Assembly (NCBI GenBank): GCA_964058845.1
Contig: CAXKVR010000907.1
Location: 1-16,271, forward strand
Reading direction: 5' to 3'
Source: Carex sylvatica
Lineage: Eukaryota > Streptophyta > Magnoliopsida > Poales > Cyperaceae
DNA length: 16,271 nucleotides
The translations under genes were made by a program, and so were the position numbers. The notes under the pieces were generated by a model. The model did not search any database and was not told the DNA's origin. It saw only the letters and a list, made by a program, of their open reading frames with translations. This document shows, piece after piece, positions 1 through 8,915 of this stretch (the stretch's first letter is position 1; every line of letters begins with the position of its first letter).

Positions 1-597
1 GCGTCTTCCGTGGCCCCATGCATGGCGTATGCACGAAGCGGCCAGGGCTCCCCGTCTGCAAGCTGTTGCAGTGGTGTGAAGAACCTGAATTCCAAGGCGG
101 CAACAACTGCCGACCGCCAGATGGCATGCAACTGCCTCAAGAACCTTGCCAAGACAGTTTCCTTCAACTCCGGCGCTGCCGCCGGCCTCCCTGGCAAGTG
201 CGGCGTCAATGTTCCGTTCGCCATCAGCATGTCCACCGACTGCTCCAAGTATATATGAAATAAATCAATAAATCATTCAATATATCAATTATATACCTAC
301 ACATGTTTAATTTCACCTTATATATAATTAATTAATGTCTAAAACATATATGGACCAATCTGGACTCGATCGGCATATATATATTGAAGGGCACTTTCAA
401 CTGATCAGGATTCTAATAGTTATATATTATTTATACATACTTGTATGATTTGCAACATTTAGCACATGCACAACATTAATTATATTATTCATCAAAAGCA
501 CATTTTATATATATATATATATATATTTGCTTCCCTTTTGAATTATGTCCTAGCTAATTGCTCCCATTCATTTAATGTACTCTGCAGGATTCGCTAA
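1..597 (+). CDS. Non-specific lipid transfer protein type 1, 3' part
   Basis: This is the C-terminal part of a plant nsLTP1, a small secreted disulfide-bonded protein that carries lipids in the cell wall and cuticle and belongs to pathogenesis-related family PR-14. The window opens inside exon 1, so the signal peptide and first cysteine are missing. In frame 1 the other seven cysteines of the eight-cysteine motif are at residues 7, 22, 23, 43, 45, 67 and 81. The spacings (14, CC, 19, CxC, 21, 13) fit type 1. Both lipid-binding pentapeptides are present: TTADR (35-39) and PFAIS (72-76). Exon 1 is best ended at 248, with an intron at 249-587 (GT...GCAG). Exon 2 then completes the protein as CSKIR and stops at 595-597. 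An intron a few codons before the stop is usual in LTP1 genes. Reading through the donor would instead give CSKYI and a stop at 256-258. I see no damage in the part present. Confidence 0.93.
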
Positions 598-800
598 GAA
601 GGTGCATGTTTAAGGCCGAAGGTAAAAATATATATAGTAGATCGACGAGACGAGATCTTAATAAAGATAATGTGTTGCAAATGCACCCTCGAATTTCTAT
701 AATGTATCTGTTGTTTGCGTGTTTACGTAATGGTGCATTTTTATGTTATGTGTTAAGTTTTAGGGCATGTATCAATATATTTCTATGAAAATATTAATAT
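598..800 (+). other. LTP 3' untranslated region with poly(A) signal
   Basis: The stretch after the LTP stop is the likely 3' UTR. A canonical AATAAA lies at 660-665, about 65 bases past the stop. Further on there are T/G-rich stretches (around 708-735) of the kind plants use as far-upstream elements, so cleavage could occur anywhere from about 685 to 800. The exact site cannot be read from the sequence. A 60-codon open frame here is chance. Confidence 0.5.
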
Positions 801-942
801 TGTGATGAATTTCTACTAAAATTTCTTTTTTATTTCTCTAACAGTTAACAAATTTAATATCATTTTGTTGATGTTTAAGATATCAGTACTGAAAATGGAC
901 GGCGCGCGGGATCAATATTTTTAAGTGATTTAATTTGGATGT

Positions 943-945
<3 letters not shown>

Positions 946-978
<33 letters not shown>
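946..978. repeat. (TA)n microsatellite
   Basis: About 16 TA units run without interruption. Tracts like this flank most MITE copies further on, but no MITE arm is attached to this one. Confidence 0.95.
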
Positions 979-980
<2 letters not shown>

Positions 981-1060
981 AAATCATCTTGTTGTATCCT
1001 ATCAGCAAAAATTGCTCAAAATCGATCCAATGGTTCCATATATGACGCCGTTATATATAT

Positions 1061-1080
1061 GTGTGTGTGTGTGTGTGTGT
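1061..1080. repeat. (GT)10 microsatellite
   Basis: Ten GT units directly follow a short TA run at 1052-1060. Confidence 0.95.
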
Positions 1081-1376
1081 GGAGTAAACCTGATGATCAA
1101 GAAATTATGTATAACCCTGTAAAACTTAAATCCATTAACAATCCTGAAAAAAGCCACTATTGACAGCACTATCTTTTATCACTACGAATATTGTTAATTA
1201 ACTACATCGTACAGTTTAATTCAAGTATAATAACTTAGTTGTCAATAAATTAAATTGGACCTTAAAAAAAAAAAAAAAGTAAATTGATATTGTACAATAT
1301 AATTAATAACCAACATGAACATTTCTTGATGAAGTAATGGTCGGCGCATGTGATATTTTAGTGATTTTCTAGGATG

Positions 1377-1396
1377 ACTCATAAAATTTTATGAGT
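1377..1396. repeat. Perfect 20-base palindrome
   Basis: ACTCATAAAATTTTATGAGT equals its own reverse complement over all 20 bases. The outer ATGACTCAT-like edge resembles AP-1/GCN4-type bZIP sites, but no gene starts nearby, so a regulatory role is not supported. Confidence 0.8.
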
Positions 1397-1989
1397 TAGT
1401 GAAAGTTGACCCACTTTTATTGACTGTCATGCTTGGGATGAACCCCTTGTTTATTAATTTAATTAACACAAATTAAGGATATACACTAATGATGGGGTAT
1501 AGATATATAAAGTAGTATATATATGCAGGGGTATAACTGGTATACATTTATATATAGTTTCACAGGGGTAAGTGTCCACCTAATATCATAAATTAGGCAA
1601 TAGGCAATCTAGCTATATATATTATATGTAGTGCTGCTTGCTTCAAAGTATCAAAACATACCACATGTGACATGTAAGATGAGAAAACATATACCATTGG
1701 ATCTCTTAGATGCATGCCTGTAATATGAAAATATCATTTATAATGTTACACCCGTGCATGCATGTCTAGCTTGCTTCTTCTTCAGTATGCTTCCGACTGG
1801 CGACTGTCCTATTTATTTCTGTCCGTGCAAATTAAAGCTAAAAGGAGCTAAACACTAAAACACTTCTTTCATTCTTTGTACTTTCAAATTTAATAGTAGC
1901 TAGCATGAGGTGCTTTTAGTCTTGAGGTTTTCTAGGTCCATGGAGAGACAACTTAATTTGAAACATTACAGTACAATTTATTTTATTTT

Positions 1990-2075
1990 AGCTTTCATCT
2001 AAGTTTCGAACCTGCAACCTTTCGCACAGAGGGTATATTGCACGTCTTTGTCACTAAATCGAAGGCCGATTCTTC
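1990..2075 (-). repeat. Possible tRNA-derived SINE head remnant
   Basis: On the - strand GGTTGCAGGTTCGAAAC (about 2003-2019) resembles a Pol III B-box of the GGTTCGAnnCC type, as found in tRNA-derived plant SINEs. I could not place a clear A-box or a terminal poly-T or poly-A with target duplications, and no cloverleaf can be drawn. It may be coincidence. Confidence 0.22.
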
Positions 2076-2156
2076 ATTTTCATACAAATTTAAAAGAGAT
2101 CAATAACTTATAAACTTGTATATATATATGATGAACACATTACTTTTGGTTTAATA

Positions 2157-2179
<23 letters not shown>

Positions 2180-2196
<17 letters not shown>

Positions 2197-2620
2197 TTGG
2201 GCTAAAACGAGCCATGGCTTATTTTGCGTTGGTGAGCCATGCCTCATTTTAGCCATTTTGAAAATTCAAACAACCGATCCGAACCGTTCATCTTGTTCTC
2301 CATATTGAAATGTGCTTGGAGACCAAATTTTACATTTTTTTTGAATATTTTTACTATTTATTAAGTATTTTTTAAAATTACTGATCCGATGGTCCAGAAA
2401 ATTTTACTGTTCACAGCAAAACAATAATTTTTAAAAATGCTTAATAAATAGTAAAAAAATTCAAAAAAAATATAAAATTTAGTCTCAAAGCACATTTCAA
2501 TATAGAGATCACATCTAATAGTTTGGATCAGTTATTTAAACTTTCAAAATGAAAATACGATGTGGAGTACAAACGCTTGGTGAGCCATGGCTCATCCAAG
2601 TCCATATCTCTCTCTCTCTA
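2180..2620. mobile_element. Fold-back MITE copy A
   Basis: This is a palindromic element of about 440 bp. The left end reads (GA)n-GTTGGGCTAAAACGAGCC and the right end is its imperfect reverse complement, closing in (CT)n. Both arms carry the family core: the accgttcatcttgttctcc box, the aaattttacatttttt box, and ttactatttattaag with its mirror cttaataaatagtaaaa. The arms diverge in the first 60-80 bases from the other copies, so this is its own subfamily. It has no coding capacity. A (TA)n tract bounds it on both sides. Confidence 0.85.
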
Positions 2621-2628
2621 TATATATA

Positions 2629-3064
2629 GAGAGAGAGAGATATGGGCTATGGTACATTGCAATGCATAGGCATTTTTGTGCATTGGACCATAAATCATCG
2701 GATTCAAAGTCCAAATGGCCGATCCAAACCGTTCATCTTGTTCTCTATATTAATATGTGCTTGGACACCAAAATTTATATTTTTTGGAATTTTTTTACTA
2801 TTTATTAAGCCACTTTGAAAATCATTGATCCAATGATGCCTTTTGATTTTACTATTACCGTTGGATTAGCGATTTTTAAAGTGGCTTAATAAATAGTTAA
2901 AAAATTTCAAAAAATGTAAAATTTGGTCTGCAAGCACATATTAATATGGAGAATAAGATGAACGGTTTGGATAGTTCATTTGAACTTTGAATCGGTGATT
3001 TATAGTCCAATGCACAAAAATGCTTATACATTGCAATGTACCATAGCCCATCTCTCTCTCTCTC
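2629..3064. mobile_element. Fold-back MITE copy B
   Basis: The left terminus is (GA)n-TATGGGCTATGGTACATTGC and the right terminus mirrors it as GCAATGTACCATAGCCCA-(TC)n. The central hairpin is built on ttaagccactttgaaaatc and its complement gattttcaaagtggcttaa, here slightly mutated, around a short loop with an accgttgga-type motif. Copies F and H share these arms. Copies A and B are separated only by TATATATATA. Short open frames in both directions through this element are not genes. Confidence 0.88.
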
Positions 3065-3091
3065 CATATATATATATATATATATATATAT

Positions 3092-3516
3092 GAGGTTGGC
3101 TACTATACTTATATAAGCATATCTATACATATGATTATAACTCATTTTTGTATTTTCAATGTCCAAATGGTCGATCTGAAATGTTAGATGTGATCTCTAT
3201 ATTGAAATGTGCTTAGAGACCAAAATTTATATTTTTCTGAATTTTTTTACTATTTATTAAGCCACTTTGAAAATCGTTGATCCAACGGTGGCTTCTGATT
3301 TTAATGTTTTGTTAAGCCACCGTTGGATTAGTAATTTTTAAAGTGGCTTAATAAATAGTAAAAAAATTCAGAAAAATGTAAAATTTGGTCTCCATGCACA
3401 TTTCAATATAGAGATCACATCTAACGGTTCAGATCGACCATTTGGACATTGAAAACACAAAATTGAGTTATAAGCATATGTGGAGATATGCTTATATAAG
3501 CATAGTAGCCAACCTC
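3092..3516. mobile_element. Fold-back MITE copy C
   Basis: The 425-bp element begins GAGGTTGGCTACTATACTTA and ends with the reverse complement of it, TAGTAGCCAACCTC. It has no GA expansion at either end, so it shows the bare terminus well. The core hairpin (gccaccgttggat, ttaagccactttgaaaatc and mirror) is the same as in B, G and I. (TA)n flanks both sides, interrupted by TATC on the right, so the target duplication cannot be told from the tract. Confidence 0.88.
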
Positions 3517-3545
3517 TATCTATATATATATATATATATATATAT

Positions 3546-3676
3546 GATGAGTGATCAAGTTACAATAATTTTTGAGTTACAACAAGTTACCACAATAATT
3601 TTCTACATTTTCAAAGTCCAAATCGTCGATCCAAACCGTTAGATGTGATCTCTACAATAAAATGTGCTTGGAGACC
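3546..3676. mobile_element. Truncated MITE copy D, left arm only
   Basis: After a TA tract a left arm starts with TGATGAGTGATCAAGTTAC, passes through the shared box (caaagtccaaatcgtcgatcc, aaccgttagatgtgatctc) and stops at GTGCTTGGAGACC. The core and the right arm are missing, and a TA tract with copy E follows at once. Its outer arm is unlike those of the other copies. Confidence 0.72.
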
Positions 3677-3693
3677 CTCATATATATATATAT

Positions 3694-3865
3694 GAGTAAG
3701 GCTAGGGTGTTATGGGTTGCATAGATGGCTATGATGCTACGGCTCAATATTTGAGTTTTCAAAATTCTAACGGTCGATTCGAACCGTTCATCTTGTTCTC
3801 CATATTAATATGCGTTTGGAGGCCAAATTTTACATTTTTTGAAAAAAATTTACTATTTTTTTAGA
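3694..3865. mobile_element. MITE copy E, left half, split by Pack-MULE
   Basis: The left arm begins GAGTAAGGCTAGGGTGTTAT, includes the accgttcatcttgttctcc and gccaaattttacatttttt boxes, and reaches tttactattttttt. There it is interrupted at the first copy of a 9-bp repeat, TTTTTTAGA (3857-3865). The right half resumes at 6468. Copy J, which is uninterrupted, has the matching stretch ttactatttatttagatagg, so the unsplit form can be inferred. Confidence 0.85.
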
Positions 3866-3969
3866 GACTGCCTCAATTTTTTCTGCCTCCACCGAACCTT
3901 CAATTTTAAATCGTAGATCAATCATATTCATCAACAGATTAGATTAAAAGCTCTCCTCAACGAAAAATT
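3866..3969. repeat. Left terminal inverted repeat of Pack-MULE
   Basis: It matches the reverse complement of 6351-6467 at most positions, with scattered substitutions and an 18-base end difference. The substitutions suggest the insertion is not recent. Confidence 0.85.
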
Positions 3970-4116
3970 GTTCTCAGTTCCCCCCCTCTCTCTCTCTCCG
4001 TCGTTGCTCATTCAATTCTCCACCACCCTATGACCCGCGCCCCTCACCCCACCAACGCCTCTTTGCGGCTCCTCCGGTGCCCCTCCATAACAAAAACAAC
4101 TCCTCTACTGGATAGC

Positions 4117-4117
<1 letters not shown>

Positions 4118-4148
<31 letters not shown>
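4118..4148. repeat. (CT)n microsatellite
   Basis: About 15 CT units follow a C-rich stretch. Together they resemble a plant 5' leader, possibly captured with the gene pieces that follow. Confidence 0.9.
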
Positions 4149-4152
<4 letters not shown>

Positions 4153-4512
4153 TGTGTAAAACCAGAAAACAACATTAAAGGATTATGAATCCTTCAAGAA
4201 AGTGGGAGAGATGTATAGATAATATTACGTTCATGTGTATTGAGGTGTAGGGTTTCTTTATACGTTTCACAAGAGGTCTCATTTCCAATTCAGTTTTGCT
4301 AGATTGAAATTAAATTGCCCTTGAAAAAATTTAAATTAAACAAATTGTACAGAGCTAGATTTCTAGTGCTAATAATGTACATTCTGACTGTTTTGTATCC
4401 CTCTTGCTTGAATTTACTGTCAATCCACTCATTACTCTTAGCATTTATGTTTTTTTTTTCATTTTAAACTTTTTGATCTTCTGTCTACTTATTAATTTGT
4501 TTATTTTTACAG

Positions 4513-4692
4513 GATAAAGAATTATATAGCTTATTTTGCGACATTAGTAATTATTTGGAAGAAATTAGAATTGGAAGAGATGCCAATACTAGCATGGGTA
4601 AAGACATTGGATATGTTTTGTTCAAAACAACGATATGTTCTTCTAGGAGCTTCTATTTTTTACATACTTCTAAAATTGAATTTGCTATATGA
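4513..4692 (+). pseudogene. Captured RRM exon, RBM34/Nop12-like
   Basis: A T-rich intron end and TTTTTACAG (to 4512) precede an open exon that reads DKELYSLFCDISNYLEEIRI, then GRDANTSMGKDIGYVLFKT. This resembles helix 1 through strand 3 of an RNA recognition motif. The segment KDIGYVLF sits where the RNP1 octamer lies; the usual KG is changed to KD. The GRDxxTSMGK...YVLFKT pattern is what I know from the plant RBM34/Nop12 family, nucleolar proteins of large-subunit rRNA maturation. Similarity ends after FKT at about 4632, and the frame stops at 4690-4692. There is no start codon and the rest of the domain is missing. It is a fragment carried by the Pack-MULE and not a working gene. The family assignment is from memory. 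Confidence 0.6.
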
Positions 4693-4868
4693 ATCTGAAT
4701 TTCTCTTGTTTCTTCTTTAAACCAAAGAAACATTAAAGAATCACAAATTCAATCACTCTAGCAAAAAGAACATGAAAAATTTCATGTGTGCCCTTTAACA
4801 AATTTTAATAATCACAAGTTACCCTTGCAAAATAATAAGTAAAATGTATACTTTTAACATTAATACTA

Positions 4869-5080
4869 GGGATAATTTCCTACATACCCTTCAAGACATC
4901 TCCAATTTCTTATTTATCCCTCAAGTCTTAAGTTTATCTTATTTATTCCTCAACTCTTACAATAGTTTCTTATTCACCCATTACTTAACCATTCTAAATT
5001 ATTTCTAATTAAATTATAAAAAAATTGATAAAACTTTGATCAAAAAATAAAAGACAAAACTACCATTCTTCTTTTCTTTG
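4869..5080. repeat. Left inverted repeat of nested element
   Basis: It pairs with 5866-6075. Conserved blocks include CATTCTAAATTATTTCTAAT and AAATTATAAAAAAATTGAT. Confidence 0.87.
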
Positions 5081-5109
5081 TGTTTCCTTTTAAAAGAAAG
5101 ACATGTGGT

Positions 5110-5185
5110 CACAAGGTCCCTCCCACTTTTCTGAATAGAATAAAAGACAAACTTTGATTAATTCGCCACAAGGTCCTTCCCACTT
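5110..5185. repeat. Short direct repeat in nested element
   Basis: CACAAGGTCCCTCCCACTT (5110-5128) recurs as CACAAGGTCCTTCCCACTT (5167-5185). Between them lies another scrap of inverted-repeat sequence (aataaaagacaaactttgat), which points to local rearrangement. Confidence 0.75.
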
Positions 5186-5656
5186 CTTCAACCTGTGGCC
5201 ATAGCCACAACATTATTCGCACTGTCGTGCTCCCCCTTTTCTATCGTATCTTCATGTAGGGCTATAAGAGATGGTAGTGAATTGGTATGGTACTGTGCTA
5301 TACTTTACATGGCGACTATAACGAGAGATGTAGGGAGTTCAATACTGACAACACAAATTAGTAAATTGGGTACAAAGAATAGGACAATCAATACTGACAG
5401 CACACACAAGAAACAAGTATAATAAAAGAAAAGAAATATGACACTACATGACCCACAAATTATGTTGGCATAGGATATATAATATTTCATTCCAAACAAA
5501 AGAAAAGAAATTAAGAAAGCAGCAAAGTATAAACACGATACTCGATTTATATTGATACAACCTTTTAATATGACATACGATATACAGCCTAAGTACATAT
5601 TGGATGCAATAGAGATTTGTATACCGTCAAAGAAAAATAAAAAGATAACTGCAAAT

Positions 5657-5797
5657 GAAAATTATTCAACCAGTACACTTTTAGTAGCATAATAAGAATA
5701 AAAAAAATAGGAAGCGAACCCATTATAATTTTCTAAGTGTGGTGTAGAAAAACAGGAAGCGAACCTGTTATAAAAGTGCACTGGTTGAATAATTTTC
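5657..5797. repeat. 27-base inverted repeat inside nested element
   Basis: The stretch 5657-5683 and the reverse complement of 5771-5797 match at 26 of 27 bases (core ATTATTCAACCAGT). The loop holds two copies of a GGAAGCGAACC motif. This may be the remains of a smaller fold-back element. Confidence 0.75.
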
Positions 5798-5865
5798 AAT
5801 TATCCATCCAGTTCAATTATCCAATTCGTACAATTAAAATCGTGTGGTGTAGATGTAGAGAAAGA

Positions 5866-6075
5866 AAGAAAAGAAGAAGGGTAGTTTTGTCTTTCATTTT
5901 TTAATCAAAGTTTAATCAATTTTTTTATAATTTAATTAGAAATAATTTAGAATGGTTAAGTGATGGGTAAATAAGGTGCTATTGTAAGAGTTGAGGGATA
6001 AATAAGATAAACTTAGAACTTGAGGAATAAATAAGAAATTGAAGATGTCTCGAAGGGTATATAGAAAATTATCCC
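5866..6075. repeat. Right inverted repeat of nested element
   Basis: Reverse complement partner of 4869-5080. It ends AAAATTATCCC just before the second target duplication. Confidence 0.87.
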
Positions 6076-6144
6076 TTAATATTACTGCCAATATCTCTCT
6101 ACTATTGTTTACATAAAGTTTTCGGACCAGTTATTTCTCTGTAG

Positions 6145-6265
6145 TTTGCCCACATCAGATGAGGATGCAAGGAAGAAGAGGCCAACTGTTTTGACAAGGA
6201 AGGCAGAGAAGCTCTTGAAGAAGCGAAAGTGTTTTTCTATGTTTTACCCGTACACATGCGCTTGA
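6145..6265 (+). pseudogene. Second captured exon, lysine-rich tail
   Basis: After TCTCTGTAG (to 6144) an open stretch includes SDEDARKKRPTVLTRKAEKL and further lysines, then stops at 6263-6265. A basic KRPxVxxRKAxxL tail fits the C-terminal region of RBM34-like proteins, so it may be a later exon of the gene captured at 4513-4692. The inner element at 4869-6075 would then lie in the intron between them. Low-complexity lysine-rich sequence is weak evidence, so this is tentative. Confidence 0.38.
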
Positions 6266-6350
6266 AACTGGGGATTGCAAATGCACTCAATAGTGCCTTC
6301 TATAAAACTGGAGGCGATGGAGATAAACTAGAAGCGAACTGGAGGGATCT

Positions 6351-6467
6351 TTTTTGCTGAGGAACTTTTAATCCAATCCGTTGATGAATATGATTGATCT
6401 ACGGTTTCAAATTGGATGTTCGGTGGAGGCAGGAAAAATTGAGGCAGTGGAACCCTCCTATCTAAAC
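6351..6467. repeat. Right terminal inverted repeat of Pack-MULE
   Basis: This is the counterpart of 3866-3969. It ends GAGGCAGTGGAACCCTCC followed by TATCTAAAC, directly before the second TTTTTTAGA. Confidence 0.85.
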
Positions 6468-6706
6468 TTTTTTAGATAGGTAGAAAATCATTTGTCTAAA
6501 AAATTATGCACTATTAAGATATTTGATTTTTAATTATCTAAAAAATAGTAAAAAAATTTCAAAAAATATAAAATTTGGTCTCCAAACACATATTAATATG
6601 GAGAACAAGATGAACGGTTCGGATTAACCGTTAAAATTTTGAAAACTTGAATATTGAGCCGTAGCACCGTAGCCCTCTATGCAACTCATAGCACCGTAGC
6701 CAAATC
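6468..6706. mobile_element. MITE copy E, right half
   Basis: It resumes with the second TTTTTTAGA and then TAGGTAGAAAATC. It carries aaaaatagtaaaaaaatttc, the aaatttggtctcc box and gagaacaagatgaacggttcgg, and ends ...ATGCAACTCATAGCACCGTAGCC. Its tip mirrors the left half (GGTGCTATGAGTTGCATAGA against GGTGTTATGGGTTGCATAGA). The core (TTTAGATAGG...AATTATCTAAAAAA) matches copy J and not copies B, C, G or I. Confidence 0.85.
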
Positions 6707-6717
6707 CTATATATATA

Positions 6718-6973
6718 GAGAGGAGAGAGAGAGAGTAAGGCTACCATACATTGCAATGTATAAGCATTTTTGTGCATTGGACTATAAATCACCGAATTTA
6801 AAGTTCAAATGACCGATCCAAACCGTTCATCTTGTTCTCTATATTAATATGTGTTTGGAGACCAAATTATATATATTTTTGAAATTTTTTTACTATTTAT
6901 TAAGTCATTTTGAAAATCGCTGATACAACGGTAACAGTAAAATCAAAATGCACCGTTGGATCAGCGATTTTGG
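6718..6973. mobile_element. Truncated MITE copy F
   Basis: A left arm (GAGAGAGAGTAAGGCTACCATACATTGCAATG, read across 6723-6754) and the core as far as accgttggatcagcgatttt are present. The sequence then breaks at a run of seven G (6970-6978, GGGGGGGCGGG) and the right arm is missing. The arms belong to the copy B and H type. Confidence 0.8.
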
Positions 6974-7613
6974 GGGGGCGGGCTAATTATCTAGCTAAAT
7001 ATTTTGCCTTCACAAAGCAACTTAATTTAGTACTAATCGATATGATTATCTTTATATAATATTTTCCCATGCACCTTTTTTTAAAATTTTATTAGTGATA
7101 TTGACATAAACCTGCAGCAATTAATGTTATTGTTATCTAATTAAATCACTGAAAAATAATATATAGTCATTAAAAAGACCCAACTGTTTATGTACTATAT
7201 ATATACACACACACTTTTCCTTCAATCCTTACCTTTGTATTAGACCTGTAATTGAAGTGCATCAAGTACAATTTTTTAATGCACAACTGCATGAAGTACA
7301 AAATAATATATTCTCTATAACATGCAGTCAATGTTGGGTGGTCCTTGTAAATTTTGGGTTTGCATGAGGTAAATTTGCATTTTTTATAACTGGTCCTTTC
7401 AATTAATAATGTTGGAGCATCATTTTTTTTAACAATAGGACAAGGAGAGCCAGATCTAATATAAGATAATATATACTGTGTGTGTGTGTGATCAGGGGTT
7501 TTGTTAATTTGTAGCATTTTGTGCACAAGTTTCTGTTGAGCGTATCTTATCTTCTGTATATTTATGTACGCAAGGAATTAAGATGTAGAGAACTATTATA
7601 TATATATATATAT
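6974..7613. other. AT-rich spacer without recognised gene
   Basis: It holds a short TA/CA tract at 7196-7214, (GT)n at 7477-7490 and a TA tract at 7596-7614. A 112-codon - frame (7526-7188) gives a low-complexity-edged protein that I do not recognise and that has no splice or promoter support. I see no inverted repeats. Confidence 0.6.
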
Positions 7614-8082
7614 AGAGGGAGAGGGAGGGGGGGCTAATAAACAATCGATTGTTTCTAGCCTCCTCCTGTACAACTAAGTTCTTTTTCGATTTCTAAAGTC
7701 TAAATGATCGATTCAAACCGTTAGATGTGATCTTCATATTAAAATATGCCCGGAGATCAAATTTTACATTTTTTGGAATTTTTTTACTATTTATTAAGCC
7801 ACTTTGAAAATCACTGATCCAACGGTAGCTTCTGATTTTACTGTTTGGTTAAGCCACCGTTGGATCAGCGATTTTCAAATGGCTTAATAAATAGTAAAAA
7901 AATTCCAAAAAATATAAAATTTGGTCTCCTAGCATATTTTTAATATGGAGATCACATTTAACGATTTGGATCGATCATTTGGACTTTAGAAATCAAAAAA
8001 CGACTTAGTTGCACGAGAGGCTAGGAACAATCGATTGTTTATTAGTCTCTCTCTCTTTCTGTCTCTCTCTCTCTCTCTCTCT
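7614..8082. mobile_element. Fold-back MITE copy G
   Basis: The left terminus GAGGGAGAGGGAGGGGGGGC runs into GGCTAATAAACAATCGATTG. The right end mirrors it as CAATCGATTGTTTATTAG before a long CT tract. The core is nearly perfectly self-complementary: ttaagccactttgaaaatca / gattttcaaatggcttaa around accggtgg-type motifs. Copy I shares the same arms. Confidence 0.88.
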
Positions 8083-8090
8083 ATATATAT

Positions 8091-8480
8091 AGAGAGAGAG
8101 AGAGAGAGATGGGCTATGGTACATTGCAATGCATAGGCATTTTTGTGCATTGGATTATAAATCATCGGATTCAAAGTCCAAATGACCGATCCAAACCGTT
8201 CATCTTATTGTCCATATTAATATGTGCTTGGAGACCAAATTATATATTTTTTGGAATTATTTTACTATTTATTAAGCCACTGGCTGATCTTATGGTGCCT
8301 TTTGATTTTACTGTTACCGTTGGATCAACAATTTTCAAAGTGACTTAATAAATAGTAAACAAATTTCAAAAAATGTAAAATTTAATCATTTAAACTTTAA
8401 ATCGGTGATTTATAGTCCAATACATAAAAATACTTATGCATTTCAATGTACCATAACCTATCTCTCACTCTCTCTCTCTC
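8091..8480. mobile_element. Fold-back MITE copy H, internally deleted
   Basis: The arms are of copy B type (GGGCTATGGTACATTGCAAT; right end ATTTCAATGTACCATAACCT). Two deletions are visible against copy B: one in the core after TTAAGCCACT (8280), and one of about 50 bases in the right arm, where the aatttggtctcc to gaacggtttgg stretch is lost (around 8382). Copies G, H and I are joined only by CTATATATATAG-type junctions. Confidence 0.86.
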
Positions 8481-8490
8481 TATATATATA

Positions 8491-8915
8491 GAGAGAGATA
8501 GGCTAATATACAATCGATTGTTCCTAGCTTTCCGTGCAACCAAGTCGTTTTTCGATTTTTAAAGTCCAAATGATCGATCCAAATCGTTAGATGTCATATC
8601 CATATTAAAATGTGCTAGGAGACCAAATTTTATATTTTTTGAAATTTTTTTACTATTTATTAAGCCACTTTGAAAATCGCTGATCCAACGGTAGCTTCTG
8701 GTTTTTACTGTTTGGTAAGCCACCGTTGGATCAGCAATTTTCAAAGTGGCTTAATAAATAATAAAAAAATTCCAAAAAATATAAAATTTTGTCTCCTAGC
8801 ACATTTTAATATGGAGATGACATCTAACGGTTTGGATCGATCATTTGGACTTTAAAAATTGAAAAACGACTTAGTTGCACTGGAGACTAGGAACAATCGA
8901 TTGTATATTAGCCTA

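Larger units (their letters stand above)
801..2179. other. AT-rich intergenic spacer with simple repeats
   Basis: I recognise no gene here. The stretch holds a (TA)16 tract at 946-978, (GT)10 at 1061-1080 preceded by a short TA run, an A-run near 1264-1278, a perfect 20-base palindrome at 1377-1396, several shorter TA runs, and a TA tract at 2157-2178 that leads into the first MITE. A weak tRNA-like B-box sits near 2003-2016 on the - strand. Short open frames that encode YIYIYI-type strings come from the microsatellites. Confidence 0.7.
4869..6075. mobile_element. Nested Mutator-like element with 210-bp inverted repeats
   Basis: A 1,207-bp element begins GGGATAATTTCCTACATACC and ends with the reverse complement of GGGATAATTTTCTATATACC. 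The terminal inverted repeats are about 210 bp (4869-5080 and 5866-6075), with roughly one difference per ten bases or fewer by eye. The flanks are TTAATACTA (4860-4868) and TTAATATTA (6076-6084), a 9-bp target duplication with one mismatch. It lies wholly inside the Pack-MULE and is therefore younger. The interior (5081-5865) encodes no transposase. It holds short direct repeats and a 27-base inverted repeat. A 75-codon + frame (from 5195) and a 97-codon - frame (from 5598) match nothing I know. Confidence 0.86.
3866..6467. mobile_element. Pack-MULE with long inverted repeats, inside MITE E
   Basis: This is a 2,602-bp non-autonomous Mutator-like element. The terminal inverted repeats are about 100 bp: left 3866-3969, right 6351-6467. 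Shared blocks are ACTGCCTCAATTTTT, CTGCCTCCACCGAAC and CGTAGATCAATCATATTCAT. The right end has about 18 extra bases outside ACTGCCTC that the left end lacks. The flanks carry TTTTTTAGA at 3857-3865 and 6468-6476, a 9-bp target duplication as expected for Mutator elements. Removing the element and one repeat restores a continuous MITE E. No transposase is present. Inside are a CT-rich, C-rich 5'-UTR-like stretch (about 3975-4148, with a long CT run to 4148), pieces of an RNA-binding protein gene, and a nested second element. Long inverted repeats plus captured gene DNA define a Pack-MULE. Confidence 0.86.

Noticed and set aside
2003..2075. A tRNA gene on the - strand
   Set aside because: Only the T-arm-like piece fits. 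No acceptor stem, anticodon arm or D arm can be drawn.
5195..5598. Overlapping 75- and 97-codon frames in the nested element
   Set aside because: No recognised motif, composition like the surrounding repeat, and the two overlap on opposite strands.
939..8174. Open frames encoding YIYIYI, ERERER or SLSLSL strings
   Set aside because: They come from TA and GA/CT microsatellites joined to MITE arms, on both strands, and have no splice or codon support.
8559..8855. Paired 61-codon frames on opposite strands with similar proteins
   Set aside because: They are the two arms of the self-complementary core of MITE copy I read in opposite directions.
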